A program made the position numbers and the translations under genes. Shown piece by piece: positions 34,341 through 43,517 of a stretch of DNA of 64,000 nucleotides. The stretch is from NCBI GenBank assembly GCA_031413495.1, contig JANOFE010000030.1, positions 1-64,000 of the forward strand, in the 5' to 3' direction. The stretch is from JACMNW01 sp031413495. GTDB lineage: Bacteria; Pseudomonadota; Alphaproteobacteria; Rhodobacterales; Rhodobacteraceae. Position 1 is the first letter of the stretch; the number at the start of each line of letters is the position of its first letter. The notes under the pieces are model-generated. The model saw nothing but the letters and a program-made list of their open reading frames with translations, searched no databases and was not told where the DNA came from.

Positions 34341-35434
34341 TATGCCGCCCTCGCCTTACGGGCGCTGAAAAACACCCCCAGCATCATGCGCACCATCTGG
34401 TCCAGCGCGCCGGTGAATAGAATGACCAGCCCCTGCACCACAATGCGCAACTCAATCGGTATTTTGGTCCACATGCCCAGTTCCGCGCCGCCTTGGAACA
34501 GAAAGCCAAACAGGATCGCCGCCAACAGCACCCCAAACGGATGATTGCGCCCCATCAGCGCCACCGCGATGCCAATAAACCCAGCCCCCGAGGCCGAATT
34601 TTGCACCAGCCGTTCGCTTTCGCCCATCACATTGTTGATCGCCATCAACCCCGCCAGCGCGCCCGAAATGATCATCGTGACCATGATGATCTTCGTAGGG
34701 TTTATCCCTGCGTATTTCGCCGCCGGTTCCGATTTGCCAAACGCCCGGATCTGATACCCCAACCGTGTGCGCCACAGCAGCGCCCACACGGCAATGCAAG
34801 CCGCCAGTGCCACAAAAATGGTCACATTCGCGGGCACCGCTTTGGTGAAGATCAGGTTCAAGCCCGGAATGTCATTTAGCGCGGGCAGCTTCGCCCCTTC
34901 CGGGAAACGCGCCGTGGCTGGGTCCATCTGCCCCTTCGGGCGCAACACATCGACCAGCATGTAGACGATAAACGCCGATGCGATGTAGTTGAACATGATC
35001 GTGGTGATCACGATATGACTGCCGCGTTTTGCCTGCAAATACGCGGGGATAGCGGCCCAGACCGCGCCAAACGCCGCCGCCCCGAGCGCCGCCGCAGTCA
35101 GCGCCACCGACCAATGCGGCCACGGCAACGCCAAGCAAACCAGCGCCACGCCAAGCCCGCCCAGTTGCGCCTGCCCCTCACCGCCGATGTTGAACAAGCC
35201 CGCATGAAACGCCACCGTCACCGCAAGCCCGGTAAAGATAAAACTGGTGGCGTAATACAGCGTATAGCCCCAGCCGTAAGCCGACCCGAGCGCGCCATCG
35301 ACCATCACGCGCAACGTTTCAACCGGGTCTTCGCCGATCGACAGGATCACCAAGGCAGAAATGATCGCCGCCAGCAAAAGGCTGACCAAAGGCACCAAAA
35401 CCACATCAGCCCATTTCGGCAATGCCCCCATCAC
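34340..35434 (-). CDS. Nucleoside ABC transporter permease (NupP type)
   Basis: A 364-residue membrane subunit partner of the preceding permease. It shows FHAGLFNIGGEGQAQLGGLG near the N-terminus and GAGFIGIAVALMGRNHPFGV as the coupling segment, typical of the RbsC/YufP class. It overlaps the ATPase gene by 4 bases, indicating translational coupling inside the operon. Confidence 0.92.
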   Translation of the reverse strand: MMGALPKWADVVLVPLVSLLLAAIISALVILSIGEDPVETLRVMVDGALGSAYGWGYTLYYATSFIFTGLAVTVAFHAGLFNIGGEGQAQLGGLGVALVCLALPWPHWSVALTAAALGAAAFGAVWAAIPAYLQAKRGSHIVITTIMFNYIASAFIVYMLVDVLRPKGQMDPATARFPEGAKLPALNDIPGLNLIFTKAVPANVTIFVALAACIAVWALLWRTRLGYQIRAFGKSEPAAKYAGINPTKIIMVTMIISGALAGLMAINNVMGESERLVQNSASGAGFIGIAVALMGRNHPFGVLLAAILFGFLFQGGAELGMWTKIPIELRIVVQGLVILFTGALDQMVRMMLGVFFSARKARAA

Positions 35435-37017
35435 GCGGCCCCCTTAACAGCGTCCGCCACACCTGCCATCAGCAGCCCCAATTCCCGCTCGTTCGTGCGC
35501 GCCGGATCGCGGGTTCCCATGATCTGGCCGTCGAACATCACCGCTATGCGGTCTGACAGGCTCATGATTTCGTCCAATTCCACCGACACCAGCAAAATCG
35601 CCTTGCCCGCATCGCGCAGCGCCACAATCTGTTTGTGGATAAACTCAATCGCGCCGATATCCACGCCGCGCGTCGGCTGGCCGACCAACAGCAGGTCTGG
35701 GTTCCGTTCAATTTCCCGCGCCACCACGATCTTTTGCTGATTGCCGCCGGAAAAACTTTTCGCCGCCAGCGTCGGGATCGGCGGGCGAACATCAAACCGC
35801 TCCATCTTGGCCACCGTATCGGCGCGGATCGCGTCATTATCCATGAACAGCGCGTTCTTTTGATACTCCGGCGCGTTGTGATAGCCAAAGGCCACGTTTT
35901 CCCACGCCGAAAAATCCATAATCAACCCAAGGCTTTGCCGATCTTCCGGCACATGCGCAATTCCTTGCGCGCGGCGCGATTGCCCGTCTGAATGCCGCCC
36001 CGTCAGATCCACATCGACGCCGTTTAACCGCACCACACCCGTCGCCCGCGCGATGCCGCCCAATGCCTCCAGCAGTTCGGATTGCCCGTTACCCGCCACC
36101 CCGGCAATGCCCAAAATCTCGCCTGCCCGAATGGAAAGGCTGATCCCCTTCAGGCGTTCCACCTTATCATCATCGCGCACGCGCAGGTTTTCCACCTCCA
36201 GCACCACGGCACCGGGATTGCTTGGCTTTTTCTCCACATGCAAAAGCACCTTGCGGCCCACCATCAGCTCGGCCAAATCCTCGGGGCTGGTCGCCTCGGT
36301 TTCCACCGTCGCCACCATTTCGCCGCGCCGCATCACGGAAACACGGTCGGTAATATCCATGATCTCGCGCAGTTTATGCGTGATCAGCATAATGGTTTTG
36401 CCCTGCGCCTTCAGGCCGCGCAGGATGCGAAACAGATGGTCGGCCTCGGCAGGCGTCAACACGCCCGTCGGTTCGTCCAAAATCAGAATATCGGCGTGCC
36501 GGTACAGCGCTTTCAGAATTTCGACGCGCTGCTGGTGGCCCACAGACAAATCCTCGATCAAGGCATCGGGATCAACATCCAGTTCATACTCGCGGGACAA
36601 ATCAGCCAAAACGCCGCGCGCTTTTGTCAGCGATGGGGCAAGCAGCTGCCCCTCCTCCGCCCCAAGAATAACGTTTTCCAGCACCGAAAAATTTTGTACC
36701 AGTTTGAAATGCTGGAACACCATGCCGATACCTGCGCGAATGGCGGCCTGACTGTCGGGAATAGTGGTGGTCTTACCGCCGATTAAAATCTCGCCGGAAT
36801 CGGCTTTGTAGAACCCATACAGGATCGACATCAGCGTCGATTTCCCCGCGCCGTTTTCACCGATGATGCCGTGGATCGTGCCACGCGCCACCTGAATGGA
36901 AATGTCCTTGTTCGCCTGAACCGGACCGAAAGCCTTGGAAATACCGCGCAATTCTATGGCCAGCGGGGCTGTGTCTGGGGCGGCATTGCGCCGCCCCATA
37001 TCGGAGTGACCCGACAT
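35431..37017 (-). CDS. Nucleoside ABC transporter ATP-binding protein (NupO type)
   Basis: A 528-residue double ABC ATPase energising the nucleoside importer. The first domain has Walker A GENGAGKST, signature LSVGHQQRVEILKAL and Walker B ILILDEPTGVL. The second has a degenerate P-loop GVAGNGQSE, signature FSGGNQQKIVVAREIERNPD and LLVGQPTRGVDIGA. This domain pattern matches sugar/nucleoside importers (RbsA/YufO). It lies 4 bases downstream of the binding-protein gene. Confidence 0.94.
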   Translation of the reverse strand: MSGHSDMGRRNAAPDTAPLAIELRGISKAFGPVQANKDISIQVARGTIHGIIGENGAGKSTLMSILYGFYKADSGEILIGGKTTTIPDSQAAIRAGIGMVFQHFKLVQNFSVLENVILGAEEGQLLAPSLTKARGVLADLSREYELDVDPDALIEDLSVGHQQRVEILKALYRHADILILDEPTGVLTPAEADHLFRILRGLKAQGKTIMLITHKLREIMDITDRVSVMRRGEMVATVETEATSPEDLAELMVGRKVLLHVEKKPSNPGAVVLEVENLRVRDDDKVERLKGISLSIRAGEILGIAGVAGNGQSELLEALGGIARATGVVRLNGVDVDLTGRHSDGQSRRAQGIAHVPEDRQSLGLIMDFSAWENVAFGYHNAPEYQKNALFMDNDAIRADTVAKMERFDVRPPIPTLAAKSFSGGNQQKIVVAREIERNPDLLLVGQPTRGVDIGAIEFIHKQIVALRDAGKAILLVSVELDEIMSLSDRIAVMFDGQIMGTRDPARTNERELGLLMAGVADAVKGAA

Positions 37018-37021
37018 TTAT

Positions 37022-38017
37022 TTAGAACGTCGCAGCCGGGCAGGTGTCGTCCGACATATAGTCATGCACAACCAGCTCGCCCGACTTGATCTTTGCCGAT
37101 GCTGCTTCCACAGCGGCCAGCATTTCCGGGGTCACTAGGGCTGCGTTGTTTTCATCCATCGCATAGCCCACGCCATCCGATTTCAGATCCAGCACGTTAA
37201 AGCCGGGGGCCAGATCAACGCCTTCTTTGAACGCATTGTAAACGGCCACATCAACGCGCTTCAACATGGAAGTCAGCACTTTGCCGGGATGCATGCCGTT
37301 CTGGTTGCTATCGACGCCAATCGACAGAATGCCTTCATCGGCAGCCGCCTGCAGAACGCCCACGCCTGTGCCACCAGCCGCCGCATAGATCACGTCAGCG
37401 CCTTGGCTTTTTTGCGATTTGGCAAGTTCAGCCCCCTTCACAGGGTCGTTCCATGCCGCAGGTGTCGTGCCGGTCATGTTCAGGATGACCTTGGCATCTG
37501 CCTTGGCCGCCATCACACCTTGGGCATAGCCGCAGCCGAACCGGCGGATCAGCGGAATGTCCATGCCACCAATAAAGCCGACGGTGCCGGTTTTGGATGC
37601 CAGACCGGCCATCATGCCAACCAGATAGCTGCCTTCATGTTCGGTAAAGACCACCGATTTCACGTTTGGCGCATCAACCACCATGTCGATGATGGCAAAT
37701 TTGGTGTCCGGGAAATCGGGTGCCACCAGTGCCAAAACGTCACCGAACGCAAAGCCGGTCATCACAACCGGGTTGGCACCAGATTCCGCCATCCGGCGCA
37801 GCGCCTGTTCGCGCTGGGCCTCGTCCTGCATTTCAATTTCCTTGAACGTGCCGCCGGTTTCAGTGGCCCATTTGGTAGCACCATTGAAAGCAGCTTCGTT
37901 GAAAGATTTGTCGAACTTGCCACCAAGATCGAAAATGATCGCAGGTTCGGCAGTGGCCACACCAGCGGCCAGCGCCAGCGTTGCCGCATCGCATAGAAAA
38001 GATTTCATAAGGGTCAT
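37022..38017 (-). CDS. BMP-family (PnrA-like) nucleoside-binding protein
   Basis: A 331-residue periplasmic binding protein of the BMP/PnrA family, the first gene of the nucleoside uptake operon. The mature part opens PAIIFDLGGKFDKSFNEAAF and contains GSYLVGMMAGLASKTGTVGF, GGMDIPLI and DVIYAAAGGTGVGVLQAA. I start at ATG 38017 because GGGAG lies six bases upstream. The signal peptide (MTLMKSFLCDAATLALAAG) has an unusual Asp and Cys in the hydrophobic core. Confidence 0.93.
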   Translation of the reverse strand: MTLMKSFLCDAATLALAAGVATAEPAIIFDLGGKFDKSFNEAAFNGATKWATETGGTFKEIEMQDEAQREQALRRMAESGANPVVMTGFAFGDVLALVAPDFPDTKFAIIDMVVDAPNVKSVVFTEHEGSYLVGMMAGLASKTGTVGFIGGMDIPLIRRFGCGYAQGVMAAKADAKVILNMTGTTPAAWNDPVKGAELAKSQKSQGADVIYAAAGGTGVGVLQAAADEGILSIGVDSNQNGMHPGKVLTSMLKRVDVAVYNAFKEGVDLAPGFNVLDLKSDGVGYAMDENNAALVTPEMLAAVEAASAKIKSGELVVHDYMSDDTCPAATF

Positions 38018-38152
38018 AGGGGTCTCCCGGTTTATGTTTTTGACGGGCCCAAACCGCAGCGGGCAACGGATGCCCGGGCGGCAGGATCGTGCCCGATTTA
38101 GGGCCCGTTCCGCCGGGCCGGTCAATAGCTATTTACTGTCGGGGCAGGGCTG

Positions 38153-38170
38153 TTTGATCTTTTGGTCAAA
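38153..38170. promoter_or_regulatory. Candidate operator upstream of the nucleoside operon
   Basis: TTTGATC (38153-38159) and GGTCAAA (38164-38170) form a near-perfect inverted repeat around TTTT. It lies about 136 bases before the BMP gene start, in a 176-base intergenic region that must hold the operon promoter. A purine- or nucleoside-responsive repressor could bind here; the regulator is unknown. Confidence 0.4.
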
Positions 38171-38193
38171 TCCATGCGGGAAATGGGCCGCGC

Positions 38194-38604
38194 TTACAGC
38201 GTGCGGGCCAGGATCAACGCATCAAGGGGGCCGCCTGCGGGTTGATTATAGTAGGCTTTCCTGCACCCCACTTGCACAAATCCAGCCTGCGCATACAGGG
38301 AAATTGCGGGCTGATTCTGTGCCGATACCTCTAGAAATACCGATGCTGCATCGCGGTCACGCGCCTTGGCCAAAAAGCCCTGCACAAGGCGGGCACCAAC
38401 GCCGCTTCTGCGGGCGGATGGTGCCACCGCCAGCGTCAAAATTTCCGCTTCCCCGGCCATCGCCCGCCCAATCAAGAAGCCCTGCGATTCGATCAGGGCA
38501 AAGCAAAGGGGGTCTGCCAGCAGCTGGGCAAATTCTGCCGCTGACCATGGCCTTGGCGTGGTGAACGATGCCGCATGTAGGGTGGCCATCGCGTCAGGCG
38601 TCAC
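38194..38604 (-). CDS. rimI: RimI-like GNAT acetyltransferase
   Basis: A 136-residue GNAT enzyme most like RimI, which acetylates the N-terminal alanine of ribosomal protein S18. The acetyl-CoA motif is APSARRSGVGARLVQGFL, and EVSAQNQPAISLYAQAGFVQVG with YYNQP are the RimI-type end. I choose the GTG at 38604 because it overlaps the tsaB stop (GTGA), the usual tsaB-rimI coupling; ATG 38589 is an alternative. The substrate is inferred from position. Confidence 0.8.
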   Translation of the reverse strand: MTPDAMATLHAASFTTPRPWSAAEFAQLLADPLCFALIESQGFLIGRAMAGEAEILTLAVAPSARRSGVGARLVQGFLAKARDRDAASVFLEVSAQNQPAISLYAQAGFVQVGCRKAYYNQPAGGPLDALILARTL

Positions 38605-39233
38605 GGCAAAATCACCGGCGGCGGGTCTGACGGCGGGGCGGCATGCGCACCGCGTAAGTAAAATGGTGCCGGGCGCGGCTGCGGGTTTTTCCATCGCTTT
38701 GCCGTGATCCGCGCGATGGCTTCGGCAAGCGCATAGGGTGCGTCTGCCCCGCCCAACCCGATCACATCGCCCACGGCTTCGGTTTGCGCCGCTGCCGCCC
38801 CTGTCAACCGCGCCAGACCGGGGCCTTGGTCGGTAAAACTTTGCACATAAGCGTCACCGCGCCGTGCGTCGATCTTCACTGTCACCGGCAGTGCCGCGCC
38901 AAAGGCCATGGCGTCCAGCGCCGTGACCCCGACCGCCGGGATACCCAACCCCAAGGCCAGCCCGCGCGCCGCCGCCACCGAAATCCGCACCCCGGTAAAA
39001 TTCCCGGGCCCCGTGCCCACGCCAATGGCGCATACATCAGGCCAGCGGATGCCGGCCCCAGCCAACATCTCCTCCAACAGCGGTATCAACCGTTCCGCCT
39101 GACCGTTGGCCATCTGCTCATCCCGCAGGATAACCCGGTCGCCACACAGCAAAGCGGCCGCACAATGCGCGGCCGATGTGTCGAATGCCAAAATCCAGTC
39201 AGAATTTTTGCCTTTACGCGCGTCTGTCAACAA
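38601..39233 (-). CDS. tsaB: tRNA threonylcarbamoyladenosine biosynthesis protein TsaB
   Basis: The non-catalytic partner of TsaD in making t6A at position 37 of ANN-decoding tRNAs. About 210 residues. The ASKHA-fold start LAFDTSAAHCAAALL and GVGTGPGNFTGVRISVAAAR are diagnostic. No ATG fits: upstream Met codons lie inside the neighbouring nfu frame. I place the start at one of two adjacent TTG codons (39233 or 39230). It is coupled to rimI downstream. Confidence 0.88.
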   Translation of the reverse strand: MLTDARKGKNSDWILAFDTSAAHCAAALLCGDRVILRDEQMANGQAERLIPLLEEMLAGAGIRWPDVCAIGVGTGPGNFTGVRISVAAARGLALGLGIPAVGVTALDAMAFGAALPVTVKIDARRGDAYVQSFTDQGPGLARLTGAAAAQTEAVGDVIGLGGADAPYALAEAIARITAKRWKNPQPRPAPFYLRGAHAAPPSDPPPVILP

Positions 39234-39262
39234 AACCGGTATCCACTTTTGTCGAACAGGCT

Positions 39263-39826
39263 TCAGGCCGCAACAGGCCGCACTTCCAGCACTTCGGGAA
39301 TGTAATGGCGCAGCAAATTCTCGATCCCCATTTTCAGCGTCAGTGTCGATGACGGGCATCCGGCACAAGCGCCCTGCATATGCAGATAGACAATCCCGCG
39401 GTCAAAGCCGTGGAAGGTGATATCGCCGCCATCCTGCGCCACCGCAGGCCTGACCCGCGTATCCAGCAATTCCTTGATCTGGCGCACGATGTCACCATCC
39501 TCGCCCGTGTGTTCGGCATGGCCACCACCTGCGGCAACCTCGCCTTCCATCACGGCGGCACCCGATTGGTAATGCTCCATGATCGCGCCCAAAATCGCAG
39601 GCTTGATATGATCCCACTGCGCGGCTTCATCCTTGGTCACCGTCACGAAATCGGTACCAAAAAACACGCCCGTCACATGGCCCGCCGCAAATATCCGCTT
39701 CGCCAGCGGTGACTTCTGCCCCGCCTCAATAGTCGGAAAATCGGCGGTGCCAAGTTCCAGCACGGTTTGCCCCGGCAGGAATTTCAGCGTCGCCGGGTTC
39801 GGGGTGGATTCGGTCTGGATGAACAT
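39263..39826 (-). CDS. NifU-family iron-sulfur carrier (Nfu)
   Basis: A 187-residue scaffold that carries and delivers Fe-S clusters. The N-terminal Nfu domain (MFIQTESTPNPATLKFLPG) is followed by a linker rich in Gly and His, then the NifU C-terminal domain with the cluster ligands Cys154 and Cys157 (GACAGCPSS). The ATG at 39826 has GGAGATG upstream. It starts the nfu-tsaB-rimI minus-strand group. Confidence 0.93.
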   Translation of the reverse strand: MFIQTESTPNPATLKFLPGQTVLELGTADFPTIEAGQKSPLAKRIFAAGHVTGVFFGTDFVTVTKDEAAQWDHIKPAILGAIMEHYQSGAAVMEGEVAAGGGHAEHTGEDGDIVRQIKELLDTRVRPAVAQDGGDITFHGFDRGIVYLHMQGACAGCPSSTLTLKMGIENLLRHYIPEVLEVRPVAA

Positions 39827-40003
39827 TTTACATCTCCAACGGTTCTTGTCAGATATGCGCTTTGCCTGCCCGACTGTCAAGGTTTAGAAGCATTCTAAAA
39901 CGCGCCGCGCCAGTTTCAGCCCACCCAACCAAAGCCCCCTTGAACAACTGCCGCCTCCGATAAACACTGCCCGAAAACCGCAGCAGTAAAGACAGGCCAC
40001 CCC

Positions 40004-41170
40004 ATGATAGATATTGACGCCGTGCGCGCCGATACCCCCGCTTGCCGCGACATCTTGCATTTCAACAATGCCGGCGCATCCCTGATGCCGGGTCCGGTGT
40101 TCAATGCCGTCACCGCCCACCTGACACTGGAACGCACCATCGGCGGATACGAGGCCGCCCGCGCCACCACCCAAGACCAAGCCGCGTTTTACACCGAATT
40201 CGCCGCCCTGCTGAACGCCGACCTGACCGAGATTGCCTATGCTGAAAACGCCACTCGCGCCTGGGATATGGCCTTTTACGGCCTACCCCTTAACCCGGGT
40301 GACCGCATCCTGACCCATGCGTCGGATTACGTGTCCAACACCCTTGCCCTGCTGCAACAGGCCAAACGACGCGGCCTGCACATCGACCACGTGCCATCAG
40401 ATGCGTCTGGCCAGATCGACATTGCCGCCCTCGAATCCCTCATCACCCCGCGCACGCGGCTTATTTCGCTCACCCATGTTCCCACCCAAGGCGGCCTTGT
40501 TAACCCGGCGGTGGAGGTGGGCCGCATCGCCCGCAAGCACGGCCTGATCTACCTGCTCGATGCCTGCCAATCCGTCGGCCAAATGGCCTTGGACGTGCGC
40601 ACCATCGGCTGCGATATCCTGTCGGGCACGGGGCGCAAATTCCTGCGCGGCCCGCGTGGCACTGGCTTTCTTTACGTCCGCAAAGGCTTTCTAAATGAAA
40701 TCGACCCGCCTTTCATTGATCTGCATTCCGCCACTTGGACCGGCCCTGAAACCTACACGCTCGACCCCACCGCCAAACGCTTTGAGAATTGGGAAAGTTT
40801 TGTCGCAGGCCGCATCGGCCTGATGCAGGCCGTTCGCTATGCCCGCACGATCGGGCTTGAAAACATCGAACTGCGCGTCTCTTTGCTCGCCTCCGCGCTG
40901 CGGTTTGCCCTCGGCTCGATCCCCGGCATCACCCTGCACGATATGGGCGCGCAGAAATGCGGCATCGTTACCTTCACCAAGGAAGGCGAGGACGCCGAGG
41001 CCATCCGCGCCCGCCTGCACGGATCGCAAATCAACGTCTCCACCACTGGCCGCAGTTCTGCCCTGCTTGATTTTGATGCACGCGGGCTGACATCACTGGT
41101 CCGCGCCTCGGTGCATTACTACAATACCGAAGCCGAGATCGGCCGCTTTGTGGATGTGCTGTCGGGGTGA
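40004..41170 (+). CDS. Class V aminotransferase-fold PLP enzyme
   Basis: A 388-residue PLP enzyme of the class V (IscS/SufS/isopenicillin-N-epimerase-like) fold. Features: LHFNNAGASLMPGPV, AENATRAWDMAFYGLPL, the cofactor Asp in LIYLLDACQSVGQ, and the Schiff-base Lys in SGTGRKFLRGPRGTGFLYV. No catalytic cysteine loop typical of desulfurases is evident near residues 320-340. The exact reaction is unknown; epimerase, lyase or aminotransferase are all possible. The gene is monocistronic, with element copy B following in the convergent gap. Confidence 0.85.
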   Translation: MIDIDAVRADTPACRDILHFNNAGASLMPGPVFNAVTAHLTLERTIGGYEAARATTQDQAAFYTEFAALLNADLTEIAYAENATRAWDMAFYGLPLNPGDRILTHASDYVSNTLALLQQAKRRGLHIDHVPSDASGQIDIAALESLITPRTRLISLTHVPTQGGLVNPAVEVGRIARKHGLIYLLDACQSVGQMALDVRTIGCDILSGTGRKFLRGPRGTGFLYVRKGFLNEIDPPFIDLHSATWTGPETYTLDPTAKRFENWESFVAGRIGLMQAVRYARTIGLENIELRVSLLASALRFALGSIPGITLHDMGAQKCGIVTFTKEGEDAEAIRARLHGSQINVSTTGRSSALLDFDARGLTSLVRASVHYYNTEAEIGRFVDVLSG

Positions 41171-41193
41171 TGGCTGGCGAAAAAGCGAGCCAC

Positions 41194-41400
41194 CCCTTGC
41201 CCGAATTGACACGCGTCAAATCGGGTCGCGCCTGACTGCCCCTGGCAGGCGCGCTTTGCGCACCAGCCAGCCAGTCGCGCCCCGATTTACGACCGATTGT
41301 ATGCTGCACCACACCCCTTGCCCAAACGGTCCTTGGCCTTATGTGCAACGACCCGAGCAAACGCTGCCCCGCAGCGTTTCCAGTTCGGTCCGGGGGCAGT
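41194..41400 (-). repeat. Convergent-gap structured palindromic element, copy B (long form)
   Basis: Read on the minus strand: hairpin AAACGCTGC-GGG-GCAGCGTTT (41371-41379/41359-41367); CATAAGGCCAAGGACCG; TTGGGCAAGGGGTG and GTGCAGC; a large hairpin (GGGCGCGACTGGCTG with CAGTCAGGCGCGACCC, 41223-41283); then the palindrome with arms CCCGAATTGAC/GTCAAATCGGG (41200-41210, 41215-41225). This accounts for most of the 297-base gap; no gene is seen in it. The flanking genes converge. Confidence 0.75.
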
Positions 41401-41467
41401 TCGCAACTGGCGCTTAAGTAAAACTGGCGCTGTGCAGCTTTCCATCAAAATCCTAACACCACACAGC

Positions 41468-42064
41468 TCACACCCGCCGCCGCCCATACCGCGTCGCCGT
41501 CAACACCTCCGACACCGCACAGGATTTGCTATCCACATACCACCGCTTGCGAAAATACTCCCGCACTATGGCATCCGTCACGGCTGACGCGCGCCCCTTC
41601 GGATAGACACACCATACCCCCAACGCCGGCGCAGACGCGGCCAGATCAAACGCTGCCTCCAGATCCGATGCCCCCGCCAAAACCACCAGCAAAACCCCGG
41701 CTTGGGCCAAATCCCCCGTCACCGCCCCCAGCAACGCCGCAGCCAAGGCCGCATCTGCCACCTCACCAGCCACGAACGCCAAACTTGCAGGCGATACCCC
41801 CAGCTTGTCCGCCAATGTCGGCACAGGTTTCTGCAACGCCGCCAACCACCGCGCCGCCTCCGCTTCGCCCAATTCGAGGATCAAAGGCCCGCATTCGGTG
41901 CCAAGCCGCAACCATCCCTGATCGACGGACATAGTGGTAATTGCAGCCCGCGGAACCCGCGCTTTGATCCCGCCCCGCAGGATGATTTCCGTGGATTCGA
42001 GCAGCGCGCGAACCTCAGCGGTTTGGCCTTGCCAGTGGGCTATGGTTTCGGACGAGCGGCCCAT
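41468..42064 (-). CDS. Uncharacterised protein with DUF3052-like C-terminus
   Basis: A 198-residue soluble protein. The N-terminal half (ALLESTEIILRGGIKARVPR) is a small beta-rich domain. The C-terminal half (VLLVVLAGASDLEAAF, GVWCVYPKGRASAVTDAIV, then CAVSEVLTATRYGRR) resembles DUF3052-type proteins, which share the 'VYPKG...VSDxLTAxK' layout. No catalytic residues can be named. It starts 13 bases downstream of the protease gene on the same strand. Confidence 0.6.
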   Translation of the reverse strand: MGRSSETIAHWQGQTAEVRALLESTEIILRGGIKARVPRAAITTMSVDQGWLRLGTECGPLILELGEAEAARWLAALQKPVPTLADKLGVSPASLAFVAGEVADAALAAALLGAVTGDLAQAGVLLVVLAGASDLEAAFDLAASAPALGVWCVYPKGRASAVTDAIVREYFRKRWYVDSKSCAVSEVLTATRYGRRRV

Positions 42065-42077
42065 TCCTTTTCTCCGC

Positions 42078-43517
42078 CTATTCGTAGCAGTAAACGGGCA
42101 CGACGGCCCTCACGATGCTATCCGGGACACCTTCATCTAGTTTGTATCCTGCCCCGGTAGCGGCAGGATACAAAACTTGAGCATCCCTCAAAAATTCAGT
42201 GAGGGTTTGGTTTCTGACCGCAAAGTTCATATTTTGAGGCAAGGTCCCCGTATTCTCTAGAATTGCCAAATCATCGACGCGCGACACCACCACGCCAATG
42301 ACTGCGCCACGCGCATTGATAAGTGGCCCACCACTGTTTCCCGGCTGCACAGGTGCAGAAATCATAACCCTGTCTTTGCTTCCATCAATGTCTTGCAGCG
42401 CGCTGACATTGCCTCCTGTCACTGTTAGTCCTTGCTCAAGAGTGCCAAGATATGGGTAGCCCAATGCCATTACCGTTTCGCCAAGATGAGCATCAATGTC
42501 TGAACTTAGTTCAAGCCACACGTTTGATCTTTTCGTCGATGACAGCACTGAAAGATCAAGATTGGCGTTGCTTTGAATAACTGTAAGCGGCGAGCCATCT
42601 TTAAGAGAAAGTCGGGTGCAGCCGCTGACCACGTGTTCAGCCGTTACTATATCAGTGTTGTTGATGAAAAAGCCTGTTCCTGTCCCTGCTAGATTGCCTG
42701 AAATCGCTGAAGGGGCTGGTTGAGGCGCTTCAGTTAGCTTGCGGCCTTCTTGATTTGGTTGGTCTTGGCTCGCCACAGGGATGTTCATGAAACCAGCTAA
42801 CACGCCTTGTGGCGGAAGTACCAACCCAAGACCGCGACCCCGCTGAATGCTTCCTGCTATAAGGGCAACGCGAGTCTGATGCTCTTCCCGTGATACAATA
42901 GAAAACGTCAGATACGCGCCATCCAACAGGTCTGACCTAGCGTAACCCCTAAGACCATTCGGCAGCGTAACGGCGGTAACTAAACGATCCGGTTTGAGAC
43001 TCTGATACCGCTCCGGGTAGGGCAGGCCCTTAGACATCAAGAACTCATGTATGGAAACTGCTCCGGCAAAATCATCAATTTCAATAACAAGACTTAACCG
43101 ATCATCGGCATTCGTATATCTAGTCCCATTCGCGCGCTGATCTTGCAACAATATGTAGGATGGGTGGGCATAAGACATGTCGGTGGCGTCGAAGTAAAAC
43201 ATTTCCCAGCCGCCTGCCTGTCGCTCAGCCTCGAACGCTCTCAGCACCGGCAAAACATCCCCAAAACTTGGCTTATCTGTTCCAGCAGTCCGCAGGCTAT
43301 AGGCTTCGAGCGCGCGTTGGCTCCCTTTTCCCCATGCGCCATCTAGCAAACCTACGTAGTCACCAGAAAACGCAAGTGCGGCCTGTAGAGTTCTCTTTTC
43401 TTGGGTTGAAAGCGGGCGGGCATCGAATTCGCTTCCTATATAGCCCTGCGCATTTGTCGTATGCGCAGTGAAGGTCAGCCCTAAAAGAAGCAATACAAAG
43501 ACAGCTGAAACCCTCAC
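42078..43517 (-). CDS. Secreted trypsin-like serine protease with peptidoglycan-binding-like domain
   Basis: A 479-residue exported protein. A signal peptide (1-23, ending TTNA) is followed by a peptidoglycan-binding-type repeat (about 36-76: LQAALAFSGDYVGLLDGAWG), an unassigned middle domain (about 100-230), a Pro/Gln-rich linker (250-272) and a trypsin/HtrA-like domain. The triad is His295 (TAEHVV), Asp321 (DLSVL) and Ser395 (QPGNSGGPL). No PDZ domain is seen. The start is GTG with GAGG eight bases upstream. The gene and its upstream flank are visibly richer in A and T than their neighbours, suggesting acquisition. Confidence 0.85.
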   Translation of the reverse strand: MRVSAVFVLLLLGLTFTAHTTNAQGYIGSEFDARPLSTQEKRTLQAALAFSGDYVGLLDGAWGKGSQRALEAYSLRTAGTDKPSFGDVLPVLRAFEAERQAGGWEMFYFDATDMSYAHPSYILLQDQRANGTRYTNADDRLSLVIEIDDFAGAVSIHEFLMSKGLPYPERYQSLKPDRLVTAVTLPNGLRGYARSDLLDGAYLTFSIVSREEHQTRVALIAGSIQRGRGLGLVLPPQGVLAGFMNIPVASQDQPNQEGRKLTEAPQPAPSAISGNLAGTGTGFFINNTDIVTAEHVVSGCTRLSLKDGSPLTVIQSNANLDLSVLSSTKRSNVWLELSSDIDAHLGETVMALGYPYLGTLEQGLTVTGGNVSALQDIDGSKDRVMISAPVQPGNSGGPLINARGAVIGVVVSRVDDLAILENTGTLPQNMNFAVRNQTLTEFLRDAQVLYPAATGAGYKLDEGVPDSIVRAVVPVYCYE

